Assembly: GCF_040436345.1 (NCBI RefSeq)
Contig: NC_133230.1
Coordinates: 23,384,197 to 23,448,196, forward strand
Length of the DNA: 64,000 bases
Reading direction: 5' to 3'
Source of the DNA: Pagrus major
Taxonomy: Eukaryota; Chordata; Actinopteri; Spariformes; Sparidae
Shown here: piece by piece, positions 51,887 through 63,685 of the stretch
Position numbering within the stretch: position 1 is the first letter of the stretch
Layout of the letters: the number at the start of each line of letters is the position of its first letter
Notes under the pieces: model-generated
What the model was told of the DNA's origin: nothing
Seen by the model: the letters and a program-made list of their open reading frames with translations, nothing else
Database searches by the model: none
Program-made: the position numbers and the translations under genes

Positions 51887-53905
51887 TTCCCATGTCACAG
51901 CTAAAGCCATGCTGATGTTGTAGGCATACTTTACAGCATCGTTTTTTTTAATTTGTACTTCTCTGACAACCCTCTTGACTCTTCAGAGACCTTTAATTCT
52001 TGGTCCCACTCTGCTCACTGTCAATCTCTACATCCCCGGGGGTCGTTCCCATCCATGGGAACATTGGTTGTAACAGTAGCATTCCCGGAGGGCATGGTAC
52101 AGGGTAGACCTTGACATAAAATCACCAGAAAGGCATCATTTTATAGTTCAAGAATTTTTTGCTGCAGCCAAACGGAGGCGGGTTGAGGTTACAGGGAGGG
52201 CCATTTCGTAAGGATTGACCAGTGCCAGCCTGCAGCTCCCCGTACAGACAGGCCACATGCTCCTTCCGGATGTAGCGGGATGCGTCACTTCTCCCTAGAA
52301 TAGGTCACTGCTGTGGGACCTTGATGATATAGGTGAGAGCGTGAGGGCTGATTAAGGGCCAGGATGTGTGTGAGACATCCTCTGATGTTCAGGAATTCCC
52401 TCATTAAAGAGGGTCATGTTGACGGTCAGTCGGAATCAGCCTGCGGAATAAACAGGGGCGGTGCCTCTGGCAAATTCAAATAAACACACTTTTCGTTCGG
52501 TCAACATGGAAGTGGTTGTCACAAATATGTACATTTCTTAAATGTACCATTTCCTTTTTAGTAGGCCAGAAAATTGCGTAGTTCCTTTCGCGTTACAGGG
52601 CAAAATACCTTCACTCCAGTTGCACAATGTAGTGTCACGTATATCCGCTTTGCAAACAGCACGTCCTTCTGCTTCCGGTGCTGTCTTTACAGTATACGTC
52701 TATAGTTAGCTCTGTGCTTTATCATCTGGAACTCAGTTAAAAAACTTTTCACAGTACACTTTGTATATACTGTTGATAGTTTACTGTTTGCTTTTGTATA
52801 TAGTGTTTTTTGCATTTCTAGCTACGTTAGCCGTTAAGGGTTAGTTAAGCATTCTGGATAACGTATTTTTTAAATGTCTTAATTGCAGCAATTAGAGAGA
52901 CATTCAACGTATCTGTTCAGTGTACGGTTCAGTGCTGGGGGGACATCGCAGCCCTGATTCTGTTGTTGTTTTTTTCTCTTTCCTGCCCCCCCTCCTCCTC
53001 CTTCTCCTGTCTGACAAATCGTTTCCAGCTAATTTACGGTGGTCAAACTGTGGGAGAACAATACCCCGTGGACGTAACGCGGCGCAAGCTCTACCACATG
53101 TTCCAGAGAAGAGCGAGGTGCTCGCAGGAAACACTTACTGAGATAACAAGATAGTACGGAAAGCAGGGCCACCGAAAGGCCATGGAGTAGAAAATGTCCA
53201 GCTAGACGAGTTTGCTTTGGGCACATGTTCACGTTCTCAGTTATCAGTATCTTGTGTTTTTAAGAAAGTTCCATGAAAAGGATGATAGTCTGATAGTCTG
53301 TGGTAGAACAAACTGTTTTACTGAGTCATAACTCAGCTGATTGAGATATGAAATTACGGTTGTTGCTTCAGTGAGTCACTTGGCTGACCATCAGAATCTG
53401 TGACGTCAGACCAGCTCAACTCTTGCCAGAACAAATAGATCACCACCATCGTGATGGGGCAGCTCTGGTACGACCCCTGTAACCAAGCAGGGAACCACTG
53501 CCATACGTGTGCGTGTACACGGACTGCTTTCACCGTCTCCCGCGCACACACACAACACTCAGCCCTGCCTCCTGGTGAGATTAAACATTTAATATAACGG
53601 TTTACATGCGCATCTGCAGAGGTTGATTATATGTATTTAGCCTGGATAATCATTTCTGGATCTCATGTGCACTATAATTACAGACAGCACCTGTGCTTGC
53701 CCCACCTGCAGTCATTACCACGAATGCCAAGCGGCAATTTAACCGTAATTATATCAACAGGGGGAAAAGGAAACGTTCAGCAGCAGCGGTACAACTCAAT
53801 AACTTTGCTATTAAAAATGCTGCTGCGTTCTCATCATGAGAGGAAAAGCACTGTCTCAATAGGATTCCCGGAATAATGAACTACCAGAAATCGCTGCGTG
53901 AACAC

Positions 53906-53941
53906 TTTAAACACCCTGACCCCCCAAAGGGGGTGTTTAAA
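53906..53941. repeat. Short perfect inverted repeat (hairpin)
   Basis: TTTAAACACCC at 53906-53916 pairs with GGGTGTTTAAA at 53931-53941 around a C-rich loop of 14 bases that can extend pairing with CCCCC/GGGGG. No neighbouring gene or T-run gives it a role. Confidence 0.7.
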
Positions 53942-55616
53942 TATTGCCAGCTGGGTTAGGGTTGAGCAATACAGGTGACATGGAGGACAGCAGGATCAAG
54001 GTTATCAGTCAGGCTAATTGATGAGCCTACTTGTTTTGACTGAGCCCAAGTATAGGCACGAGGAGGAAGAGGAAAGCAGTCGTCAAGGCTGCCTTGTTTG
54101 TGTTGCGAGGACGGAGGTGAGAGGTCGAGCACAGCTTTGAGTTTTGAGTTTATTAAACCGATCATTGTGTTTGTGACGGGTACATTTCTCCTCCGTACAG
54201 TCATTCTGGTGGGAAAAGAGAGAACAGGGAAGTGGCAGGCCCTCTTAAGATCAATGAATTGTGGTGGAAAAAGGAGTGGCCCGGGGCAGCCAATAGTGGC
54301 CGGGCCACAGGGAGCTGCAGGGAGATAACGTAAACAAGGAAACCACCTGATGTGAGCGGGGTCAGATAAATGCTCAGCCCTCCGCACAGGCAGGTGCTTC
54401 CTGAGTCCTGCTCCCTCAATCAGTCGAGCCTGGCTGCCCTCCTCACTTGCCTTTTCCTCATTCCTTTTTTCTGTTTTCTCAATCTGCCACAGAAGGGTTT
54501 CCTAAAAGTATCATTCACAGCATGATGGCAAGGTGTAAGATCAACCCACAATCACCGCCTGTTTTCAAAAGCAAACATTCGGGGACATTAGACAGCAGTG
54601 TGTGTTGAGATTCACCGAAGTGATGACGGTCACCCAGGCAGTAAAGATAAGAGCAGCTTGCTGTTTGTCACCAGGATAGCAGACGTGGATAATGGTTAGC
54701 ACATTTAGCAGGGGTCTGTGTCTGCAGATAAAGGGCCTTTACCTTTGAAAGGGACTGTCAGGTGAATACTGGAGACAATCTGTGTGTGTTTCCAGCCCCA
54801 GATACACAACCTGCACCGACTGAGAATACCTCCTCAAATCCAAGCTCCTTCTCCTTCTCTTTCTTTCTTTTTCACTTTGCTGGTTGGTCTGGGATTGTTT
54901 TGCGCTGTCCAATGAGGAAGGAAGTCGGTGTGAGAAAGTGCCTGTTTTTTTGAGACCAACAGGAATTGGCCTCATCACAAGCGGTTCCTTTTTTTGCCGC
55001 TGGAACAATGCACTGGCGTCACACCCCTCGACTGGACCTCGGCATTTCACATGGAAAAATGTTCCCAGAATTCCGCTCCCAGGATCGGTGTAAGGCCGAG
55101 GATGGGGTGAGGGTGAGAGGGCGGGAGGTGGAGGGCGGAGGGTAACGGTTGTTAGCGGAGTGGGTGACACGAAGCGACCACTGGACACTTGTCACTACCA
55201 CAACCAGGGAAAGTGAAGTACCACCAACAAATTATGGCATGTCAACAAAAACAAAAATCTTTATACCCTCAATGGAAACTTTGTACGTGGTAACTTTAGC
55301 TTCTCGGTGCAACCCTACAAAATAAAATCATGATCACTTCTGATATAAAACACATTTCCCTCCATGAATGAGACTACACTATTGCAGACCTGACCATGTA
55401 GCAACACGAATGAAAGGCTCAGTGAGAAGTAGATCTTAGTGTTTGTATTATGTGTTGGCCAAAAAGGAATAGATTCTATTATACTGATACTTTTACAAGT
55501 TGGATACGCAACTGGCACCTCCTGCCTGCAGGAAGTAGCTGTATGCTCATAAAATAATGCCTTCTCCCACAATGCAACAACACATGAAATAGTAGCTGAA
55601 AGAGTCTCATACATGT

Positions 55617-55944
55617 GTGGACCAAAAATTAACCAAAATTATCAACAGAATTGGAAGAAATACATTTTTTGACATTATGAAGTCTATGTTTTGCAGAGAT
55701 ATCTACTGAAGTTAGCATGTTAGCCAGCTGGCTCCAGCCAGTCCCGACCCAAAGCTCCTCTGCTTGCAGTGTAAACAGTAACCTTTGTCCCCCGAGCTCC
55801 CAGTCGGGACCGCTAGCTACATGGCTAACTAGCTGACAGCAGTTACAGTTAGCAGCAGTTAGCACGTACTCTGGTAATATGCTGCCCCTATTGGTTTTGA
55901 GCATGAACTCAACAGGTGGTTAATGCTTACATATTGCACCTTAA
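55617..55944. mobile_element. Family A element, copy 3 (most complete right end)
   Basis: Contains AACAGAATTGGAAGAAATAC, ATTATGAAGTCTATG, CTACTGAAGTTAGCATGTTA, GACCCAAAGCTCCTCTGC and ends GCTTACATATTGCACCTTAA. Ordered matches to 4474-4690 and 43336-43605 define the family. Confidence 0.75.
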
Positions 55945-58900
55945 AATAAATTCTGTCTTTTATACATATGTTGATGATTGCCTCATTCTGACCAACGGCC
56001 CGGGCATGCAGACAATGGTCATTGGAGTAGCATCAATGTGGAAGCTGCTGAGAAAGATCCATCTGGATGTAACTCATAGGTTGACTCAGATTTTTGGCTG
56101 TGATATTGTCTAAATTCCAATTATTACCCAATTACTAACAGTTTTTTCCCTGTAGATGAAAATGTGGACAAGATGAACCATCTGCTTCATTGCAAAACAT
56201 GAGTTTGATTTGACCTTGCATGTGTAGAATTAAAAATACACACAACTCTATGTAATATGGTTGGTATCACAGTATTGCACTGCACAGATTTGTTTTTTTT
56301 TTTTTGCTCTGGTCCTGCAGCGTAAGGCTGCAAGATAAACAAATTACCCCCGCTAAAATGTGCAAGGTCGGCACTTATGATATCAGTGTCATTCATCACC
56401 CTGGCTAATAAATCAACATGGAGTGTATGAGAACACGGACTCCGAACAGAAAGATTAATTTGCATGGTCCAGTTCACTATTCATCTAACTCCATTAGAAG
56501 TGCTCCGGCTTCGAAAGAAAACATCAAAATATCCATATGTGTGCGTCGAGGAGCGGCATAACGGGCATCCTTATGTTACTACGCCACTGCACCGCCATGA
56601 GTAATCACTTCACCCACACGTTCCTTCTTCCACATAAGGAAGAAATCGTTTGTTTAAAATGTGAGTGAGGCGCAGCGTAATGCATTTTTTAAATCAGGGA
56701 ATATTAAAAGAAATGACATCTATCCCACGAGCGTGGTCTAAAGAGCACAGAGTTCTTGAGAGATGTCAAATATTGGACGGAGATATGAAAATTGCCTATG
56801 AGAGCCAAGTCAGAGGGGTAAGAAGCGGGGCAACTTGGGACTCACGGGGTCAAGTTGGAACAACACTCCACGGCTATTAGGGCCTGGCAGCGAGAGCTCC
56901 TCCTGGGTAGAAAGAAGACCGAATGCACCACCGCTACAGAACATATTCATCATGAAAGTCTTCTACAGTTTCATCAGTGAAGATCCAACCTCAATGAGCC
57001 TTTACTAGACAAACACCACACTCACCATCAAGCTCCCACTGAGAGAATTAATCAAACGGCACCCAGTCAGCCCCCGTTGTCTCGGTACGAGGCTGCATGG
57101 ACAGAGGCCTAAATGATGTCGGACATGGCGTGAAGCCCACTCGCTCACAGGAACACAAACTGGCCGTGAAAATGTATACATCTTCCATCTGTGCGGTACG
57201 CTGCTGTTAATATCACGGCCAGGCCTTAAGTTGACTTGGATAACAATCGCTCGACACAAAAGCATTTGCATCTGTTGTTTGTTCTGCAGAGTGGAGATGG
57301 GTTTTGTGTGTATGTACACAGTGAGCAGTTATGAGGTCAGCTGCAGTTCAGCTCGCTAAATGGAATTCAAACAAAAGGTCACATTTCACTCTCACGGCTG
57401 CAAGAAAGCTCCCGATGCCTCTTGGTAGGGCACGGAAAAGTGGGTTTCCTCATGCTTTACCCTAAAACATAACACTCCCACACGCAGAGGCAAATTCCCA
57501 AGAATCTCTGTGAAAATCGGAAGCAATGGTAGGAAACTCAAATGGGAAAAGGACAAATAGGAATTTCAAATCGTCAAAGGAAAAAACAGCGGACCCTCCA
57601 GAAATACCTCTAGATCCGTCTTTATAAATAAACAATAACAGGGTGTAGTGTACTGTAGAGGTCATGTGCCCCTGGTGAGGAAGTGGAGGATGAAAAAGCA
57701 GATTAGTGATCATTAAGTCTCGGGATAATTAAACCAGAATCACAGGCTCTTATCGCGCTGAATCACGGCATCTAACAGCGGGGAATGCCAAGGTGAAATT
57801 ACTGGACGCTAATCACGCTGATGGTGTTCAGTGATTAAGTTGAACTTCCCCCCTCGGTGACACTGAGGCCAAAAACCCTTGCAACTTTGAAGATTAATAA
57901 TTGGCTTTTACTTTGATGGAAATTTCCCCTGATTCACAAAGCAACTTCAATAAAAGACAATTAATAGGAGCTGTTCCAAACTCTTGAGACCCCGCCGTGC
58001 AGCACATAAAGGGAATGCACCTGTTCACACCTCATCGTAACAGGCAGATTAGTGTGTGAATTGCGGGTGAACTGCGAGACTAAGAAAACCTCGGGCCGGT
58101 CTTCCTGATGGGCCTACGGGTGCGGTTTTAACAGCCCTCTTCACACCAGCAGGCTCTTCCCACTCCTCCATTTATCTCTTTCCTTTTCCTGCTGTGAGGT
58201 TTTGTCTTGCGTAAAGCAAAGATGCTTTGACTCTGGCAAAGGGAGGATTTCCTCAAGGCGACAGTAGCTTCTTCCACTCACACACAATTAGCCGTGGGCT
58301 GGTAATCACTCAGGACCTGCAACAAAAACATGTTTGGCTTTCGTGCGAGCGTCCTTCACATATTTATTTTCTCTTTAGCAGACAGAAGGACACTATGAAA
58401 CGGAAATGCATCTGCTTAAATGGAGGATGTGGCGTCGTTCGGCTAGAGTGACAGATGTGGTAATGGCTGCTCCATGTGTCAAAGGTGGAGCAGGTCTGTT
58501 AGGATCAATATCAAGTATTGTTAGGGAGGGATGTATGTGCTTCTGTCTCTGTGTGGCACACTGGCACACACAGCTGTCACACATGTAGCCCCAGATCACC
58601 CTGACCTGATTTACGCACTTCACCCTGAGCAGAAGCCTTTATAAACGGTGCATTGTTGAGCTGTAAATTACACCAAAGGCATAAATGATGTCATGGCGCT
58701 ACTATCCACGACCCACCAGACGTCTTTTCACGAGCTCGCCTACCTTACCGGTAGCACCTACATGCATCACAACAAGGTGTCAGTGACCATAGTGTGTTGT
58801 TGGTTGCGTCCTAAGGGTAGAGACGTGCTGACATGGCTGTGTTTTGTCAATAGTTTAACAAGAGGGTGGCTGGAAAGTTCCAAAACAGAGCAGGGCTCTT

Positions 58901-61900
58901 ATTAGGCAGCCAACATAATGCCAGGGTGTCTAAATTCAGCCTAATGTCAGCTGAAGGTTTGAAGGTTTACACCAAGTGGAAACAGACATCCATAACAGTT
59001 TTTATACAAGGTACACGTGCAAGCTTGAGAAATCAATTTTAGGTCCAAAAGTGACACTTTTAATTACATCAATTTAACATGACATGTCTCATATTGTATG
59101 ATTCAGAGCGCATGGAAATCACTTTGCTTCTAATCAACCGGCTCTGTCGAAGCAATTAACTGTGGCTGACAACAGACACACAGTCATGTTTCCTCCTGAG
59201 GGGCAGAAGATTTTAAGAAATTGTGTAACATACAAAAAACTAAATAGATTTACTCAAATATCGTAATGAGTAAGCAACTGTGGTACTTTTACTCCACTAC
59301 ATTTATTTGGCAACTTTAGTTTGCAGAAGTACTATAAATGCATCAATACAGCGAGGGACATCAATATGATGCATATCATATCATTGTGTTAGTTATCACG
59401 CTGAACAGGAGGGTCACTTGATGTGTTGTGTCTTGAATACCTCACAGATTTTTCCCATCTTTCTTCAAAAGACATGAATTTGTCATCTAAATCTATTTTT
59501 TTTCCATCTCATATATTTCATTTACAACATCCTTCCATTTTGAGTTAATTGATTTATCATCTTTTAAGCAATTTCTTTTAATTTGTATGATTACTGCTCC
59601 CCTCATTAAAAAGGAAAATTCAACATTTAATGCGTATAATATAAGTACGTAACATTTTCCTGGAAATGCTCTTTACACCCAGAACCCACCCACACATATT
59701 TCAGCTATCTGTGTGCAGACAGTATTTGTGTGTCTGCAGGCAGTGTTGAGTTAATACAGTGCAGCGCGGTGCTGTGAGAGAAGGAAGCCACCCCTTGCCT
59801 TTTCTAATTGCGGCAGCAGCAGGTGATTTCTCCTCCGAGGGCGACATGCTTAGATGCCTCAGATCCATTGGCAGCGCACATCAAAAGCCCCATTGATTGG
59901 CTGGACAGATTGGGGCGTAGAGATCAAATGCGCTGTAAAGAAGTGTTAAACTGCTGTGCATTAAACAGGGCAGATCTCGGGACTAAAAGGAGCCATCTGT
60001 TAGTACTGTAGCTAATTTCCTATTGCACTCGCCCAGATTGTTGTGCTGTTGGAAGAGTGGCCGGAGCAGGTCCAAATCAGGCCGGGCAGCATACAAAGCT
60101 AAAAGCGAGGAATCTAGGAGAAGAATATCAGAAAAAGAGGATTGTAAATTAAATGTTAACATCACACAGCACAATTTCTTCACATGTGGCAGTAGGTCGA
60201 CTTTTTCCATGTGTCATCACTGTTTTAGTGACCTACTGTCCAATTCAAATAAACAGTAAACACATGCTGGCATTTAGCAGAGGACAGTTTAATTTTAAGA
60301 GATCTTTGATCCCTGTTTTATTGATGGGGGAGACAAGATGATTTCCCTTGTTTTGGAAATAGATAAGTATCAACAGTGTGTTGGTGCGACTGTTGGCCAA
60401 CGTTTCTAGTAAATGTGATCTGAGGTGCTTACATCTGACAGAGCCCCAAGCACATTGGAATGGATTAAATTATTAGTATTGTGAGTAATAACATGTCAAA
60501 CATCTTGTTAAAAATCCACAACTCTTCAACAATGTTGAGAAGGCAAGCTTTCCTGGGAACAAACATCAGTCTGCCAGATAACCAAACAATTGCATCAGGC
60601 AGTTCCTCATAAATAGCAACTTGCCTAATAAGTCCCAGTCCAGAGGCACTTTCATACCTCTTCATTTCCCAATCAAAATGTTATTTTTTGGGATTTGGAT
60701 GCCAGCTGAAAAGCCATAGAACGATCAGGAGTCGGCTTTACAAAACACTGTCACGAAGAAAAATTATGTCCTATACAAGAGTGAGATGGTGCTGCGGTGG
60801 GTCGGTGTCTGTTTCCAGGGCTGTGTTTATTCTAGAGCTACACAGCAGAAAAGAGCCTGTTAGATTGTTGTTTGCATTGGACCGAGAGTAAATAACCCAT
60901 ACAGCTAAAATGTGCTATTATTTCAGGCCAGGCTTTCTTGGCTATTTATATACACAAAATTAAATAAAAAGAGATAAAATCAGGAGATTAATAGGTAAAT
61001 ATTAAGACAGCCTGGTGAGTGCATCAGCAGAAAGGCACTTCTCCATATCTGGTCCAAGTTTTCCTTCGTGCTGCTGTTCAAGCATCGCTGCTTGTTTAGC
61101 ACAGTCCAAAGCTTTACAAGGAATTGTAACCTGAGGCCCAGTTAGGAAACCTTAACCACGGTCCATCAAATATTAAAGTGTATGGATGTTTTGACGTGTA
61201 TGAAGGGAGCGAGGGAGCACCATTACCCTGCACACTTCTCCCTACAAAAGAGATTGATTGGGCTCTAGACTCGGTGGCAGCTATATAAACTAGTGAGATG
61301 CCTCATCGATAAGTGAAATACAGTCATTTCTTTTCACACAGAACTCAGCAGGAATACAGGATTAAACTACTGTGCAGGGCTGCATTGATCCTCCACAGGA
61401 TCTGTGTGATTTAGTCAATGGTGGGAACGCCAAATGCTTCAATACAGCAGAGCTGTGAGATGTCCGGGCCTCTTAGTCACACTGCTCCAGACTCAATAGT
61501 CCATTGTCTCTCCCTTAGAGTGGAACCTCAAACCTATAAGTCAAAGGTGGGGGCTTACGGATGAAGTCATCTCGGCAGGAGAGCCGTTCAGCCAGACACC
61601 TTCATGGCCAGGGAACAGTTCCTGAGTCCTGTTCCCTCACTGTAAATCCTCCCAGACAAGCTGGCCTGCTGCAGGGAAGATAAAGGCAACAATGCCTGTG
61701 CCCAGCGTGAGTTTACATGTGATAAAAATGTATGTGGCATCTGAATTTATTTGCTTAGGAGCCCTTATATACAGTTTTGACTTCATTTTTCTTTTCCCTC
61801 GTGGAACAATTATATGTACACATGAAAGGGGGAGAGAGTTTTTTCAACGGGCTCAAGTGGATGTTAGTTCAACAAACACTGTTACGCTGCATGTAGGATA

Positions 61901-62346
61901 CAATCTCCGCTCTAATTTATACAAATTGGCTTTCAATTGAGGGTATCATGAGTTATGATGTTAAATAGAGTGGCTGAACAGCTGGGTGCCTGCACTCTTT
62001 ATAAAGCATAATAAACAATAATTTAAGTAAAATAGATGGTCTGTCTTCCTCTCCTGTGTGTGGCAGCATGCATGCACAAATGCATTGCGTGTCTTTCCTT
62101 AAATAAGCTCTCCAAAAGTATGTATATTGACATTTTTTAGGGCAATCAGTGGGTGTTGGAGAGCTGTCTTTGTATGTGTAAATGTATATGTGTTGTTTTC
62201 TTTAGTGTACTGCATTTTATGTAGGCTATTTTTGTGTTTTCAAGGACCCCCTTGAAAATGAGATGGACCGTCTCAAGGGGTTTATCCTTCAAATAACAAC
62301 TCTTGTGGAAGCGGAAATAGTTCCAAATAAACACAAATAGGCTACT

Positions 62347-62718
62347 TTAAAGGTGCACTATGTAGTTTTTGGGAAGACATTTGAATCAGAAGAGAAAAAT
62401 ACTACATTGACTAATTTTGGTGACTGAATAAACTAAAAAAAACAAACAGTCCTCAAAGGACAGCACAATTTCATACTGATTTTACAGGACCCTTCTAAGG
62501 AGCCACCTTTCTAGCTCCCAAAATGTGTTTTGAGGACCTTATTTCCCTCTGAGGGCAGAGGATATAAGATAATTATCAGAAAAAACATATTTTTTATGTT
62601 TTATTATATTGGTTTATATATATATAGTTGACATTATATATTTAAATTGTATTTAATATTGAACATATTGCCATGTGTGTTTGCATTTCTTTTCCAAAAC
62701 TACATAGTGCACCTTTAA
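62347..62718. mobile_element. MITE family D, copy 2, just upstream of dll4
   Basis: Starts TTAAAGGTGCACTATGTAGT and ends ACTACATAGTGCACCTTTAA, near-perfect inverted ends of about 26 bases. It is 372 bp, against 369 bp for the copy at 35766-36134. It ends about 550 bases upstream of the dll4 TATA box. Its interior is A+T-rich with a TATATATATA tract and has no coding capacity. Confidence 0.88.
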
Positions 62719-62901
62719 TATTCGTTTTAAACATGTATAGTCAGCCCCGGACGGCCCATCTTTACTCAATTACGCGCCAGATTTTTGTAAAACGCGGGTT
62801 CCTCAGCTGATTTATGAGTGGGACGATGTGTTTGCAATAGAATCCATTATCACACAGCTGTGGGGTTATCTCATCTCTATCTAAAATAAACACAAGAAAC
62901 A

Positions 62902-62915
62902 AGAGAGAGAGAGAG
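62902..62915. repeat. GA dinucleotide tract in the dll4 upstream region
   Basis: Seven GA units about 360 bases upstream of the TATA box. GA tracts near promoters can bind GAGA-type factors, but no role is shown here. Confidence 0.8.
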
Positions 62916-63271
62916 CTTCGAGGTCACAAGGCACTTGAAGCGGCCAGGCGCGTAAAGACGCACAAACGGTGGAGACAAATGACTTATTTTCCCCGAGCTT
63001 GCTGTAGCCAACAGTGATCATGTCAACTTATATGTTTTACATTTAATTATCTTACATGAATTTGTTTCTGCAAGATTCTGTATTTGGGTTAAAGGCATGA
63101 ACAACCTGCATGCAAAAACCTCAGAAAAGCGCGTTTTATTTCTGCACCAGGCGCCTCAAAGACAATCCCCTCCACAATAATAATAACTGATATTCCACGC
63201 ATAAAGAAGGTGGAGAGGGGAGTGGGCGGTGTCTTCTGACGGACAGTGTCTGTAATGGCACTACACTGCGG

Positions 63272-63279
63272 TATATAAA
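63272..63279 (+). promoter_or_regulatory. dll4: TATA box of dll4
   Basis: TATATAAA at 63272 sits in a locally G+C-richer stretch, 414 bases before the dll4 ATG. A start of transcription is inferred about 30 bases downstream, near 63303, where a pyrimidine-A context (TTCACT) occurs. The start site itself is not shown by the sequence. Confidence 0.65.
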
Positions 63280-63302
63280 CTGGGAGGGACGTCAAACATC
63301 CT

Positions 63303-63685
63303 TCACTGGTAGTCACTATGCGCTGATGCTCCGCCACACGCCCGCATCACTGTTGGCAACACGAGCCTCGCATCAGCACAGCAAACTCAAACCACATCTG
63401 ACCGGCACGATGGATGGGCAACAGAAAGACCGCAGACAGACTCACTTGTGGATATTGACGTTACTGATATTTGTCTAACATCCTGCACTGGATAACTCGG
63501 TCTGTTCCAACTTCTCCGTCTGGATACGGATGCGGAGCTGGATCTTGTCCATACAGTCTCTGGAAGAAGGATTATATTTATTTTGATCACGTTGTTTGTC
63601 ATCACTCGCCATCAGCATTTGGATTAGGAGCGTTTTTTTTTGTTGGAACTGATTTTTTACGGATACGCACATCAAACTCTAAAGG
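63303..63685 (+). other. dll4: Inferred dll4 5' leader with upstream ORFs
   Basis: The presumed untranslated leader is about 380 bases and holds at least three upstream ATGs: a minimal ATG-CGC-TGA at 63318-63326, a 50-codon uORF at 63326-63478 that overlaps the first one's stop by one base, and an 18-codon uORF at 63530-63586. All end before the dll4 ATG at 63686. The leader limits are inferred from the TATA box, and an intron inside the leader cannot be excluded. Confidence 0.5.

Larger units (their letters stand above)
39764..63271. other. 23-kb gene-free interval between exd1 and dll4
   Basis: No exon chain, tRNA or recognisable domain was found on either strand. It holds repeats at 43225-43760, 49790-50530, 55617-55944 and 62347-62718, a G16 run at 51871 and a short hairpin at 53906. 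About 57690-57980 is free of recognised repeats and dense in TAAT/ATTA and CTTTGAT-like words, a candidate regulatory block. Enhancer function is inference only. Confidence 0.6.

Noticed and set aside
52904..53160. Overlapping open frames and a possible exon after a pyrimidine tract near 52980-53030
   Set aside because: No recognisable protein, no partner exons, and frames open on both strands; treated as chance.
53880..53960. Intrinsic-terminator-like hairpin
   Set aside because: Bacterial-style termination does not apply to a vertebrate nuclear genome, and there is no gene beside it.
54739..55188. 149-codon open frame on the minus strand
   Set aside because: Low-complexity S/P/T-rich translation of a G+C-rich patch; no homology recognised.
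55916..56113. YVDD motif resembling a reverse transcriptase active site
   Set aside because: TYVDDCLILTNG looks RT-like, but the frame is only 65 codons, no other RT motifs lie on either side, and its start overlaps the end of a family A element.
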